From the NCBI RefSeq assembly GCF_032854445.1, contig NC_088295.1:22989385-23053384 (forward strand): 64,000 nt of DNA. Reading direction: 5' to 3'. The position numbers and the translations under genes are program-made. This DNA is from Liolophura sinensis. Taxonomy: Eukaryota; Mollusca; Polyplacophora; Chitonida; Chitonidae. A model generated the notes under the pieces. It ran no database searches and was not told where the DNA came from. It worked only from the letters and a program-made list of their open reading frames with translations. Below are positions 50,816 through 62,726 of this stretch, in pieces. Positions within the stretch are counted from its first letter, which is position 1. Each line of letters begins with the position of its first letter.

Positions 50816-52270
50816 CTTACTCACAGACGTGTACATATCTATTGTAAATTGAGATTTTAACGACACATACTTGGAAGGTACCTACCTATACGGCTGTTGA
50901 CAGGTCGCCGAGGATTTGACGGTCCATGGACGACAGACAGACAGGTGAATATGCACCGGGGACCACTGGCACCTTTATACGCCTAAAGGGCGACTGGAAA
51001 AAGTTCAGCCGAGAGATACTTTTCGTTATTGTTCATATGATCTTGTATTTGTTTCATAATCGTCATGTTTTGTAAGCAAATATTTATTGTGTTGCGCATT
51101 GTTTTGTAACCGCCATTTTGTTCACATTTTCCATATTACTCACGTCTGCTGCTCCGATTCATCAAATGGTGGTTTGTAATCTGATATTACAATATACCCT
51201 CATGAAGTTGTCACCTGTTCTTATATATCCATTTAATTTTAAACATCCGTTTATGGTTACAACCAAAGCAGAACAGACATGATAGATAAGATGAGATTAT
51301 CCACATTTGTTTAGTACAACGAGGTACAGATCTGTATGACTTATTTTTCTACACAACATTTGAGACATCTGCCTGACACTTCACCCAGTGTTGTCATGTT
51401 GCTGATTTAGTGTTTTCTAAGTGTGAGTTGTTAAGAACAAAGTTTTGTCAACGATCTCATGGCATAGTTTACAGATCAGGTATAGCTGTTTACCGTTAAG
51501 GTAACGAAGGTTGATGTTGGCCAACACTGGGAAATCGTCGTCTAAACTCTCGTAGCTACAGAGTTACATGTAAATAAGTACCGATTGGGCAGATGTTGTA
51601 CAATAGCCTACACAATGTCTAATGTTACAGCAACTGGCAAACGTATACATAATTCCTAAAACTGAAATGTCAGAGCCTAGCGTGCGTGCCAGATTTCAGA
51701 TGATGAATCCATGCACATTTATGCTCTGCCTGTATTCTGCGGGTAGACAACAGGGGCTTGAAAGAAAAGCCAATCAACGGCAAAACCACCCTTCTCAAAA
51801 GACATGAAGCAGGTTTTTAACAAGAACCCTTGCAATTGCCAAATCATGTGATGTCGCGAAGGGTTCTCTCTCTGGGGATGTGATATTGACTTTTATCGAA
51901 ATGCTCACGTCATTGTATATAGATATTGTATTTTTAGAACTAGCTATTGATTGGGAAACGCGTCTTTTGTACATGGGAGCCGTTGTATAGCCCAATACTG
52001 CAATGTATCCGTTTGTAATATGGACATCGAACTGTATGTATACAATATTCTTTCATAATACTTTTTCTACTAGGCTTTGGTATAGAGTCAGTTTTACGCG
52101 TGGCTGTGGGTGCTGATAATTCCTGGAAACATGCCACCCCCACCTGTGCCCAGATCTCCCCTACCCTCGGGACTCTTGCGCTTTCTTGCCTAACTATAAA
52201 CCTGCATCATGAGACAAATGTGACACTGTACCAGTGGAAACTACGAAATAAAGCATACTAGAAAAGATTA
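50816..52270 (+). other. FSCN1: Fascin 3' UTR
   Basis: AT-rich non-coding sequence follows the fascin TAA. A canonical AATAAA at 52247-52252 is the first clear hexamer I noticed, implying a 3' UTR of about 1.45 kb. Short ORFs in the stretch look like chance. Confidence 0.5.
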
Positions 52271-52606
52271 CATCTCTAGTTACAAGGCTTGTTTTATTTG
52301 GAGAAATACCGTTTACTTTTATCTGAAATGTCGTCACAATCTAAAGGTCATCCTGTGACTACATTTAGTCAGGTGCGGCTTAATTGGGTCGTAATTACTG
52401 TGATCTATAACGGTTCTTTTCTTGGCAGCAATACAGTATTGTGCACTCATTGAGCATGATTTACGTTTTGATACATGGATATTGTGATTGCCATTTAGCG
52501 GAGGTACCTGCAAAAGAGATTCTTAATAAAGGCTTTTATGAATTAGCGAACACATCGACAAAGGTTATAGATGCACAGTTTTATGGTGTATAAAATGAGT
52601 TCAGAT

Positions 52607-52915
52607 TTACTGTACAAACGGGATATAATAGAAGGAAATATGTATGCGGTGTACTGCCATTGGTTCTACGTTCACGCCAATCAAGAGTTCGCTACTTCCT
52701 GTCCCTAACATCCGGGTTTCGCCAGCCAGACAGATACACCAGACTTCTCTTCCCCAGACTTGTTCATAAAGGTAATTACAGGGGCTATCGATAACCAGGT
52801 GTATTGATCCATTGCACTCAAACTTCAGGTATTTCAAACCTGTAAGGGTGCAGACCTCGGGAATCCGGTCAAATTGGGGTAGGTATACTTTAAGCTGCTC
52901 GCTAAACGTTGACAC
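52607..52915 (-). CDS. Orphan coding-like ORF, unassigned
   Basis: A 102-codon open stretch downstream of fascin, on the opposite strand. It includes LPQFDRIPEVCTLTGLKYLK, IHLVIDSPCNYLYEQVWGRE and WCICLAGETRMLGTGSSELL, ending IPFVQ then TAA. The first codon of the open stretch is GTG, so it would have to be a terminal exon, not an intact gene. The composition is protein-like but no family is recognised; chance or a decayed gene remain possible. Confidence 0.3.
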   Translation of the reverse strand: MSTFSEQLKVYLPQFDRIPEVCTLTGLKYLKFECNGSIHLVIDSPCNYLYEQVWGREVWCICLAGETRMLGTGSSELLIGVNVEPMAVHRIHISFYYIPFVQ

Positions 52916-54602
52916 AGTGCTTCATAAAACATGACCCTCTTCGGAACGTATTGTTAAGATATGCTCTTGAATCGTCACGCAAGATGATGCAGAAATGACG
53001 GTTTAAGAGCATGATGACGACCACATTCTAGCAAATCAGGTGTCTTCATATATGCCTATAGGGGCAATCAGATCATGGAAGCATCTGGGCCAAAACCGTC
53101 GACAGATGATATATCGTTTCTTTACATATATATGAACAGTAAAAGTTTGACAACCTACATAATAGCCGAAAGAGATGTCAAAGAGACTGCGATGACATTT
53201 TGTTTATATTGAAAAATGTACGACAAGCACTATTCTGCCGACACCCACCAAACAATACAGACATGGGTATATACGTGTATATAAACAACGATCCATAGCC
53301 AGGATTTAACCAAAGACGAACTCAGGAGTCCGGTATTGACTTATCTTTTTGTTAAGTTTTTACGTGGTTGGATTCAGAGTCTAGATGAACTTTGCATTGT
53401 GCATGTGCATGCAGATGGCGAATAGAACAAAAAGTGCATATTGTTATCCTAAATAGAAAGAAACAGTTGTAGGCCTAAATCCATTTTAACCAAATGAAAT
53501 AAAAAAGGACCCATCATCTAAAAAAAAAATAAAAGAGGTTGGAGTACCGCATTATACAGGCAAATTCGAAATTGAACGCATTAAATAAGTAAACAGCAAT
53601 TGCAGCATGCAGTCACTGACTTCAGAACAATAACCGTCTGAAAAAAAATCAGTTGTTAATATTTGCGTGTTTCTTATTATTGAACAAAAAGCTCTTGTAT
53701 GAAAAGCAACCCACGTCAATGTTAAAGGGCCTTCTGTGACTCAACGTGCCTAAGTGTAGCTTGTCTTTTAGGAAGAGTGATGTGTGCTGTTTGTTTATAC
53801 CCATTTAAGCTGTAGGAAATCCCTGAGGAAAGTAACCAAGGCGAACCTGAGCTTTGTTACACTGTGTATGTACGCTCTGCTTATTACTACCCTCCCCCCG
53901 TCCGGTCTCACGTAATCAGTCCGAGCTGTTGTAGACGTGTGACCAGGTCGATAAGGCCAGCCCATTGCTTCTTAGCTCAACTCCAGGCCTAATCTAAAGG
54001 TGTCGCTGGTCCGCCTTGGCAGATTTCTGACAATCTAGCCAAAAAAAATTAATAAATAAAAATTAAAAAAAAAGTACGGCCAGAAAATCTAAGACAGCTC
54101 GTTTTAAAAACATAATGTAAATAACAACCATACTGTACAAAAGGGATTTGATATTTTTCTCATTCTCGCTTTTGTCTTATCTGTGTTCATACATGTATAG
54201 TCTGGCTGGTACGTATATGAAAATGTTCCAATGTTCCAGGCGCAGTAAAAGTCGAAACTCGAATGAAATGAAATGACATGCATTCAAGGTAGAATTCAAG
54301 CATTGAATGAATGAACAGTTATGACGCATCGGCAATATTTCAGTCATGCCATGGCGCCCGTCAAGCACAGAGGATTTTTCCTAGCATATAGGCCTAACCA
54401 AATTCTCGAAAATGAGGCTGATTCAGTCATAGCCAGTATAAATGATCAAGGGGAATTGTGTATTTATTCATTGATTTACATAGTGTTGTGCATAACGAAG
54501 CGGATCTTCGCCTGACTGATTAATAACTTAGAAGCTGGTCTTTGAGATAATGATCAGAACTGCTGCTTCGACTCCTTTGTTTTATTTACATGAGAACCTG
54601 CC

Positions 54603-54728
54603 GACAGGTCGTGTCCGAGAGGGAACTTGGCGATGCTGTCTGTCGACAGGTCGTGTCCAAGAGGAAACTTGGCGATGCTGTATGTCGACAGGTCGTGTCC
54701 AAGAGGGAACTTGGCGATGCTGTCTGTC
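54603..54728. repeat. 42-bp tandem repeat, 3 copies
   Basis: Three near-identical units begin at 54603, 54645 and 54687 with GACAGGTCGTGTCC and continue GGCGATGCTGT; they differ at a few positions. The period is a multiple of three and the plus strand stays open, reading CRQVVS or TGRVQE-type repeats depending on frame. I do not think it is coding, since no splice context or homology is visible. Confidence 0.9.
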
Positions 54729-56097
54729 TCAGGGCTCTCCCGGAAAGATACATCTACAGATCAATCTTTGTCCTAGCTTTTCCAGTCTTGCCTTAGCAGA
54801 TACAATATGCGTGATCACATTGCGTAACGCCGGCTTAGCGAAGATGGCTACAGATTACTTCCGCTTGGATAGCTTATCCCTGTGTAACGGGGATTTCCCT
54901 GGCGATCAGAAGTTTGGGGATCCAGTTTGACTGTCTCATGGCTTTTCTGGGTAGCCAGCGCGAGGGTTCTGCAGTCGGAGAATCGGACAGGACATGCGAG
55001 GACAGACAACTTCATATTTGTACGTGGTAAGATCTCCGCACCTTGTACCAGACTCAAACACGGCCATCAAACGGGACCTCAGGGCTAACGACAGCCCGTC
55101 CTGTTGACTGCTAATCCTGAAGACCAGATTACAGACAAGGAACCGAGTGAGAAGCGAGCTGCCATTGAAATCCGGGTGGATAAGACCGGATAAAGGATAA
55201 ACTCTAAACCACAGAGGCAGACTTTATCATCATTAACTTCTCAAAACAGGGCCTCTTTGAACACACAGATTACGACGTGTTAACTGCGTCCCCACAATTA
55301 CCCCGTGTTTTGTAATCTGGCTTTGTCCACGTTAATCTGTGGGATTCCGGGAGAGTCTGAACAAAGAGGTGTGATATGGGATCATCAAGGTTACTGTCCT
55401 TCAATGTTACGGGCAAAGGCACAGTGGTCAAAACAACATGGCTACTGATAAATACTAGTTAGATGTAACCACAGAGGCCTAAAAGTCATGAACCACCTAA
55501 AATTTTATGGTTGAGTTAATCAATTTTATGGACTGATTCATTCAAGAGATCTTACGATGATTTCAATGCTTTGTGTCACTCGCATGTATTTATATAGGCA
55601 ATTTACTGACATACAAGGTAAGGGGACAGCATTTCCGATTGACTTCGTTAATTTTCTCTTATCTTCTTGTTCTATATATGACATAAAAATCTTAAATGAA
55701 CAACATAACTTGCACCAAACGTATAGGTAAAGATGCACCTCTATGATCCAAATACGAATAATTCGGGTCACCTGGAGTCAATGTTTAACCCAGACCAGTG
55801 GCGTTGTGAACTCCCTCAAAGAATGTTAATTGCAGATTATTTGACTGTCTGTAGACCATTGGAGGAAGTAAATTTCTCGAGCGTCAGAATTTAAGGTAGC
55901 GCGCGTCATTAACAAAGATACACAAGTGATTGCCCAAAGCGATAAGATCAAACGTAAGATATGTTTGTCCGTGAATTCTAAGCCGTAATCTCCTGATAAT
56001 ACTGTCCCTTAATCCGGTTTAAAACATGCTCCCATCTGTCCTGAGTTGTTCATGTGAGACACGTGTTACATCGTGTCCATTGATATTAGTCCTATAA

Positions 56098-56346
56098 TTG
56101 TTTACTGTTGTGGTCAGGTGGACAATTGAAGAGACAAGAATACATCAAAAGTCAATTAACAACATGTTTGCAGCCCTTAAACTATGTAGAGAACGTGGTC
56201 TTAAAGCTCCTATTTATATTCATCAGTCTGGTAACAAGTCTAAATATGGAGATGTAAGATTCTGTGTTGTAGTTTACCATGGAAATGCTCAGCGCAGATG
56301 CAAACGTAAATTTACTACACTCACGAAGAACGGATACACTTTTTAA
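56098..56346 (+). CDS. Orphan coding-like ORF, unassigned
   Basis: Following an acceptor-like GTTGTGGTCAG the plus strand reads WTIEETRIHQKSINNMFAAL, KLCRERGLKAPIYIHQSGNK and SKYGDVRFCVVVYHGNAQRR, ending NGYTF then TAA. A donor-like GAT/GTAAGA lies inside. It sits 1.1 kb upstream of the 57409 segment on the same strand, and they could belong to one gene or to a decayed element. Confidence 0.25.
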   Translation: MFTVVVRWTIEETRIHQKSINNMFAALKLCRERGLKAPIYIHQSGNKSKYGDVRFCVVVYHGNAQRRCKRKFTTLTKNGYTF

Positions 56347-56662
56347 CAGAACGTGCAATAAGGTGTCACAACCATATCGTCAAGCAGTATGCCACGTCAG
56401 TTATATATTCTTCTTGTTGCCGGATCTGTTATACACGGAAATGTAAGCCTGTATAAAAATAACACAATTGAGGCTGGACTTCCCTAGACTACAATGCTTT
56501 TCTCAAAACCGCATATACACACCCAGCACAATTAGCTCCTTTTACGACTCCCTTCAATCAACGCACTTACTTAGCACGTGCTTCGCTTCCTTCGTCTATT
56601 GCAGTTTCAGTTTTCTTTTCTTAAAGGAACTATTTCCAGATTTAATACACCTGTATCTATAA

Positions 56663-56700
56663 TGTATGTATGTATGTATGTATGTATGTATGTATTTATG
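56663..56700. repeat. (TATG)n microsatellite
   Basis: About nine TATG units at the tail end of the SINE at 56702-56962. Confidence 0.95.
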
Positions 56701-56701
56701 T

Positions 56702-56962
56702 GTTTATTTATTTAGTTGGTGTTTTACAACGTACTCCTTGCGGTTATTAACCCCAGACGTCCTTACTGGTTGACAACTGGTATACGAATGTCTGTTTCGA
56801 CGCACAGAGCCAGAATATTTCGCTTACACGACAGCGGCCAGCGTTATGGTAATATTAAACCAGGCAGAGCCCGGGAAAACCCCAGGACCATCCGCAAGTT
56901 ACGACAGACCATTCCACGTACGACCGCAAAGCAAGCCAGCTTGAGCTGAATTTGAACTCTCA
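56702..56962 (-). repeat. SINE copy with internal insertion
   Basis: The tail TTTATTTATTTAGTTGGTGT and the TACAACGTACTC start are separated by about 65 bp of unrelated sequence from AGAATATTTCGCTTACACGA, GCAGAGCCCGGGAAAACCCC and AGCTTGAGCTGAATTTGAAC. It abuts a (TATG)n microsatellite (56663-56700) on its tail side. Confidence 0.8.
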
Positions 56963-57408
56963 GCCATATACACATTTGAAGGCCCGAGGGCGTCATGTTC
57001 AGTGCAAGGGGATCTTACAATTTGTAATTTTGTAAATTTCCAACCTTCACGATATTTCCCAATACATGTTCATGGCAATTTTTATAGGGTATCGGAAAGC
57101 ACTGGTACGTAATGCATGTTATCGTTCATTAACCTTTGGTTTTCAAAACTTACTTGAATTATACACTGAGATGTAGCCTATATTCTGTTACGTTCCAATC
57201 AAAGTCTGGAAAATACGAAGACACATTTATTATATAATCATAAACAAATCGCGTTTGAACAGAATAGAGAAAAGTAAAAACATTACGGAATGCCAACTGT
57301 AATGCCTCCAAAACTTTTCAAAGAGAATGCAAAGCATTTATTGCACCAGATTGCAGGATCGACTTCAACTAAACAGCAGACCTCCCGTTACAATTTCTCT
57401 CCTAAAAG

Positions 57409-57633
57409 CCAGTTGGGAGTTGTGGTGAAACATGTGAGGGCCATCTGAGGAACGCCAAGCGAATCATAAGGTATGCATTTCACACGATTATGATTCCTCC
57501 GCAAACTGGAGATGAGTTCGATCAAATAACCAAGACACTGGTCGGCTTACCTGACTTTGTCAACAAACCCCGCAAAGGTCCGACGCTCAGCCATATTTAT
57601 ACTCCGCAAGACATGGACAATCTCACCAAGTAA
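57409..57633 (+). CDS. Orphan coding-like segment, unassigned
   Basis: A 74-codon open stretch after a weak acceptor (CTCTCCTAAAAG). It includes GHLRNAKRIIRYAFHTIMIP, PQTGDEFDQITKTLVGLPDF and NKPRKGPTLSHIYTPQDMDN, then LTK and TAA. The last codon overlaps a good donor (CCAA/GTAAGT), so it may be an internal exon instead of a terminal one. Strongly protein-like, but I do not recognise it. Confidence 0.35.
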   Translation, partial: PVGSCGETCEGHLRNAKRIIRYAFHTIMIPPQTGDEFDQITKTLVGLPDFVNKPRKGPTLSHIYTPQDMDNLTK

Positions 57634-59608
57634 GTTTATATACATGCTTATACATATATGTGTATAAGTATATCCGTTTCATCCACTGGTCTGGCTTATA
57701 TAGAGTATACAGGTATAGCTCATGATACAGTATCGGCCCAGAGTGTCGTTTGATCAGAACGACCTGTGCCTCAGAGGAATTACGAGGGTAGATTGATCAG
57801 AAAAACACGGGAATTGAGAAAAAGGTCATGTTGGGTATCGACTTAGTGAGAATTAGACGTTCGTGTGAAAGCAAACTATCCACATTTTTCTTATCTGTAT
57901 CTACATACACATATACCATAAATCTTGTCTGGACAGCAACTTGTTTAAGTCCGAAGAAAAGTCGTATTCATTATCAATAAGTTGGCGTACACCTCAATAT
58001 TGTATTGCCCTGTATAGTGCCGATGTTTGGAAGACAAATTCCGAGGATGAAAGATGTGCACACAAACACTGAGGCAGCAAGATTACGTCAATCCTCGGCA
58101 ATTTACAGTCTATGTCAGAAGGGCTTCTCCTGACCTAATGGGTGGGTGAATGACGTAAGTAATCCCAGGGAAAATCAGACCTCTGCCTGATCAGGTTTTT
58201 ACACCACAGACCATTATCTCCGTCTTAAACAAGCGGCGAGTTGAACCCACTGCAGTATTAGTCAACCGCTGAGACTCGCCAGGATAAACCGGGTATCTAC
58301 CCTCATGAGTGGAACCTGGGTCCACACCTGTATATAATCACTCCAGAGATGTGTGCATTTCACACATGGTCTGCTAATACAGTTTGTGTTGTGTTTGTAA
58401 TGGCAGTACCACAGACACAATAAATGGTACAAGGTAGCTGGTAACGTACACCACATGGGGTGAGCGAGAATCATCAGACGTGGGAAGGTGAACATACCTG
58501 AACCAGCTGGGCCTATACAGAACTAAAATCTGCTGGGAGTTGCATGAAAGATCTTGGTTTATACAATACCTATTGCATCACTGAAATGTATTTGTGAAGC
58601 AGAGAACAGTTTTAAGACCACATATAGTGATAAATGAATCTTTCCAACATGAATCGTAGGCTCATATTGGATGTATAGCTTGGAAAGGCATCTTAGGTCA
58701 TGAAAAAAAAAACCAAAAACAAAGACTCTAGACAAGACAGTGAATAAACCGGTAGCCATGCCGTGTACAATGAACAAATGAAGCCAACGTCTGCCATAAT
58801 ACTTTCTATTAGCTCAGCAGACGGATAAAAGATCAGCCAAGAGTGTAAATCTCAATGTGGATGCATAGCACCTCTTCTTATCTTGGAACTTTACCAACTA
58901 TAGCCAACGTGAAGTACCATTTTGCTTGCGAATCAAATATAGGGTATAATATGAATAGATCTCCTTGTAAAAAGTACTTGTGGCTTGCATTATGGTTAAA
59001 TAGCAGCAAACCTGCAATGGCTGCCATGGTGTTCAAGATGATTGGGAAACAGATTTCATGTATAATAAAACAAATATGGCCCAGATAAGTAACAAGGATG
59101 CCAACAGTGCTGAAATGAGCTTAACGATGATTATTGGGCTGAAATTTACTACAATGCTCATGAGCATCAAATTTCAACCCGTCATTCACAAAACACATTA
59201 ACACATCTCATTTCATGTATTATAACCTATCTTTTTCTCATTAAGCTACAAAACTCGACATGTTTCTAAATTGAGGGTCAACAGATTGACTAAAAACCTG
59301 ATGTCTGGTTTGAATGTTGGTGGATTTACACCTGATGAATGTTTTTGTACAGGAATATCCAACAAAATGGATGTTTTGTTTTTTTTGACAAACAATAGTG
59401 ACTTCAATGATTGTTTGCTGTTAAACACCATACATTTTGACTTAATAGCAAAGCCAGTATATTGTGGGAGCCGAAAAACCAGAGCACTGAGAGAAAACCC
59501 ATTGACATTTGACTGATGGCAAACTTTTTCAGGTCTGACAAATGTCATATTGGTAATTTAATGAAAGAACAATAGTCTCTATTGAACTTCATGTAAGACT
59601 GCAAGACT

Positions 59609-60424
59609 GCTACCATGGACAACTTATCACCACCAAGACTGCTACCATGGACAACTTATCACCACCAAGACTACCATGGACAACTTATCACCACCAAGAC
59701 TACCATGCACCACTTATCACCACCAAGACTACCATGGACCACTTATCACCAAAAAGACTACCATGGACCACTTATCACTACCAAGACTACCATGGACCAC
59801 TTATCACCACCAAGACTACCATGCACCACTTATCACCACCAAGACTACCATGCACCACTTATCACCACCAAGACTACCATGGACCACTTATCACTACCAA
59901 GACTACCATGGACCACTTATCACCAAAAAGACTACCATGCACCACTTATCACCACCAAGACTACCATGGACCACTTATCACCACCAAGACTACCATGGAC
60001 AACTTATCACCACCAAGACTACCATGGACCACTTATCACCACCAAGACTACCATGGACCACTTATCACCACCAAGACTACCATGGACCACTTATCACTAC
60101 CAAGACTACCATGCACCACTTATCACCACCAAGACTACCATGCACCACTTATCACCACCAAGACTACCATGCACCACTTATCACCACCACGACTACCATG
60201 GACCACTTATCACCACCAAGACTACCATGGACCACTTATCACCACCAAGACTACCATGGACCACTTATCACCACCAAGACTACCATGGACCACTTATCAC
60301 CACCAAGACTACCATGGACCACTTATCACCACCAAGACTACCATGGACCACTTATCACCACCAAGACTACCATGGACCACTTATCACCACCAAGACTACC
60401 ATGGACCACTTATCACCACCAAGG
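59609..60424. repeat. 29-bp minisatellite, about 28 copies
   Basis: The consensus is ACCATGGACCACTTATCACC followed by ACCAAGACT. The first two units are 3 bp longer (GCT inserted). Unit variants (ATGCACCAC, GGACAAC, CACCAAAAAG, CACTACCAAG) are mixed in the left two thirds, while the last eight or so units are identical. Because 29 is not a multiple of three and the unit holds no forward stop, all three plus-strand frames are open for more than 800 bp. These are repeat artefacts, with each frame repeating the same 29 residues, and not evidence of a protein. Confidence 0.95.
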
Positions 60425-61178
60425 CTTCAAGATCAATGGTAGGAGGGTTATCTTGAAAACTGTCTGTGTACGAATGATATTCATTTCTTGTGTGGCCTAG
60501 TGACTGGAAGGCACGTGTCTTATTCACTCAGCCACGCAGTGGTGATCAGCACTGATGCAATACAACAACAAATGTTCATTCTGTGAAAAATTGCTCCACA
60601 TTTTCCTACGAAATCAATACTGTGAAGTATCTGACTGCCCTTAATACACATTCTATGAACCTCACATTATATAATGATCAATAGTAATCTATTCAATCTA
60701 TGCATTCCTTCATTTCAAAGAGTTCTTCTCAATAGCCATTCATTTTGTTACTATGCAGATGACTTTCAACTACAACATGAATGATGACTGCCTTACACGT
60801 GCTAATGGCCAGCTTTAGCAAGCAGAAAGCATCCTTCCATCAGAAATCTGCTTCACAAGACTCAGTATTTATTTCTTCCTCTTCAGAATATCAATACCTA
60901 TGACTACACTGTTTATGAAAATGCAACACCAACGTAATTGCACATGATGTTTTAGTAAAAACTGTATTATTTTAATAGCACACCTTTCATACAGTAATTT
61001 GCATATTTTGTACACTCTATTAAAACACAGGTAAACCACTCTTTTTATCAATCCAATTGCTGTGTTTCAAAAAAAACAGAATGTAGTATTCAAATACCTG
61101 AAATATACTTTTTACCTTGTACATCATTTATTTCTCATGAATTATTATGCTATTCTATCTCCATTTTCTACTTCGACA

Positions 61179-61184
61179 TTTATT
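61179..61184 (-). terminator. Candidate poly(A) signal of COX11
   Basis: AATAAA on the minus strand about 370 nt beyond the COX11 stop codon, in AT-rich sequence. Confidence 0.4.
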
Positions 61185-61553
61185 TTTCAGATTGATACAT
61201 TGTTGTTTTTTCCACAGCTGGATAACTTCCAAACACTTTCCAACCACTGCCAAAAAACAAGCAGTCTGTACTCACAGGGCAACATTTCTGATAATCCTGG
61301 ATGAATCAAAGAACTTGATGCAGCCTGAAGGTTTAAGTGATATTGTCAAGTTTTACAAGGCATTGTGGCTCTTTTATAAGAAGCTGACTCTATCCAATCC
61401 TGACAGTTCTTCTGCTGTAACTTGTGTACATGCAGCTAAAGACTCGTCCTTCCTCTGGTCAAACTGTGCAGGGTGTCTGCGAGGAGATGTCAAGACGGCA
61501 GTGAGGCAAAATCAATGGTTCTCAACTGTCTGGCACACATCAAAGCTCAGGGA

Positions 61554-61721
61554 TCAGGCCGCAGACTTGGCATACATGGAGCCTGCATACCCAGGGTAGG
61601 GCAGCTCTAAACCCTCTTTAGCCTCAAAGAATGTGTATGACAGCATAATTGTTTCAATTTGAGCACACTTTGGATCCTCGGCAAACTCGGGGTCTATGAA
61701 GAAGAACACAGGCATGTCAAC
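61554..61721 (-). CDS. COX11: COX11 last coding exon (partial gene)
   Basis: The minus strand has an acceptor (long T tract then CAG) immediately followed by VDMPVFFFIDPEFAEDPKCA, then ETIMLSYTFFEAKEG, LPYPGYAG and a stop TGA at 61556-61554. This is the conserved C-terminus of COX11 (family consensus VDMPVFFYIDPEFAEDP, LSYTFFEAKEG, PGY). COX11 is a copper chaperone tethered to the mitochondrial inner membrane; it delivers copper to the CuB site of COX1 during complex IV assembly. Only the last 55 residues are here. The copper-binding CFCF segment, membrane anchor and transit peptide must lie in exons to the right of the window. The C-terminus runs about 11 residues past the PGY where the human protein nearly ends. 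Confidence 0.95.
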   Translation of the reverse strand, partial: VDMPVFFFIDPEFAEDPKCAQIETIMLSYTFFEAKEGLELPYPGYAGSMYAKSAA

Positions 61722-62636
61722 CTGAAAAAAAAAAAAATGACATTTAGCATATCTTTTTTTCTTCTTCTAAGAACAAAGAGCAACAATGGGGTCAGTCTGA
61801 CTCTGCAAATCTCATCAGCTAAAATCCAATTATTAATTCTGAGTATTTCTTGCAGCCTTCTTGTGATGCCTCAACTGATGAGTTAATGTTTTGTCATTGA
61901 TAGTATGTATGTTCATGTACTTCACAGATGACAGAAGTTCTTCTACTTAATATTTGAGATCAAGTCTTTAAGAAATCCCACTCATGACCTGACACAAACC
62001 ATGAAGTAAATGTGAAGAAGATGCCTTATGTATCAATCCTCACACTATTCCTTTCATTGCAGCTCTAGCTTTCTGTGAAATGACTGAAGATGTTGTAATT
62101 GGTACGAAGATTAAATTGCAATCCAAAGTGGTATGTTTCTCAATGTGGTCGAGCCAAAAGTTCCGCCCCAATTTCCTCAGAGTAAATGTACAGATCAGCA
62201 CGGTAATTAAACTAGGCATAACATTACATCTGCTTTCTAAGACACACCCCTTGGAGTGACAGCTAATACTCTTCTGCAAGGTATCCGACACCTGGGAGGT
62301 AAGAAAGGTTGATTGTGTCTGGTAGTAAGGAGCTCCAGCTAAGAGGGGACTATTCTGAGACGTTTTTACATTCTTACTGCACACCTAACAGGCTCAGGGG
62401 ATAGTGTATCTGTAACAACATTGTGAGGTGTCTATAAAAACATACTAGATACCTGCTCCCAAACAAAATTGAACAGGTGGAAATGACCAGAGTGTCAGAC
62501 AACAGAGGTGGTCTACTGTTAGGTTCAGCAGCAGTGTCTAAGTTAGGAGCTGGTTATATCGGTAATGTGCTTTGTACACGTACACCTTCATTGCACAACC
62601 ACACATGTGGCCATATCCAAATATGCAAAGCACGCT

Positions 62637-62726
62637 TTCTTCCCACCATAATGCTGGCCATCATCATATAAGTGAAATATTCTTCAGTACAGCGTAAAAC
62701 ATCAATCAAATAATTAAATAAATACA
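62637..62726 (+). repeat. SINE 3'-end fragment
   Basis: TTCTTCCCACCATAATGCTG, AGTGAAATATTCTTCAGTAC and AACATCAATCAAATAATTAA match the 3' half of the common SINE family. It lies in the COX11 intron region. Confidence 0.85.

Larger units (their letters stand above)
52271..61178. other. Fascin-COX11 intergenic region
   Basis: The two genes converge here. The region holds the orphan segments at 52.6, 56.1 and 57.4 kb, a SINE, a 42-bp tandem repeat and the 29-bp minisatellite (listed separately). Other stretches show nothing I can name. Confidence 0.5.

Noticed and set aside
59615-60500. Three overlapping ORFs of about 270 codons in all plus-strand frames
   Set aside because: They are the 29-bp tandem repeat read in three phases; no splice sites, homology or codon signature.
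62040-62384. 114-codon minus-strand ORF right of the COX11 exon
   Set aside because: Does not match COX11 or any family I know and lacks phase-compatible splice sites.
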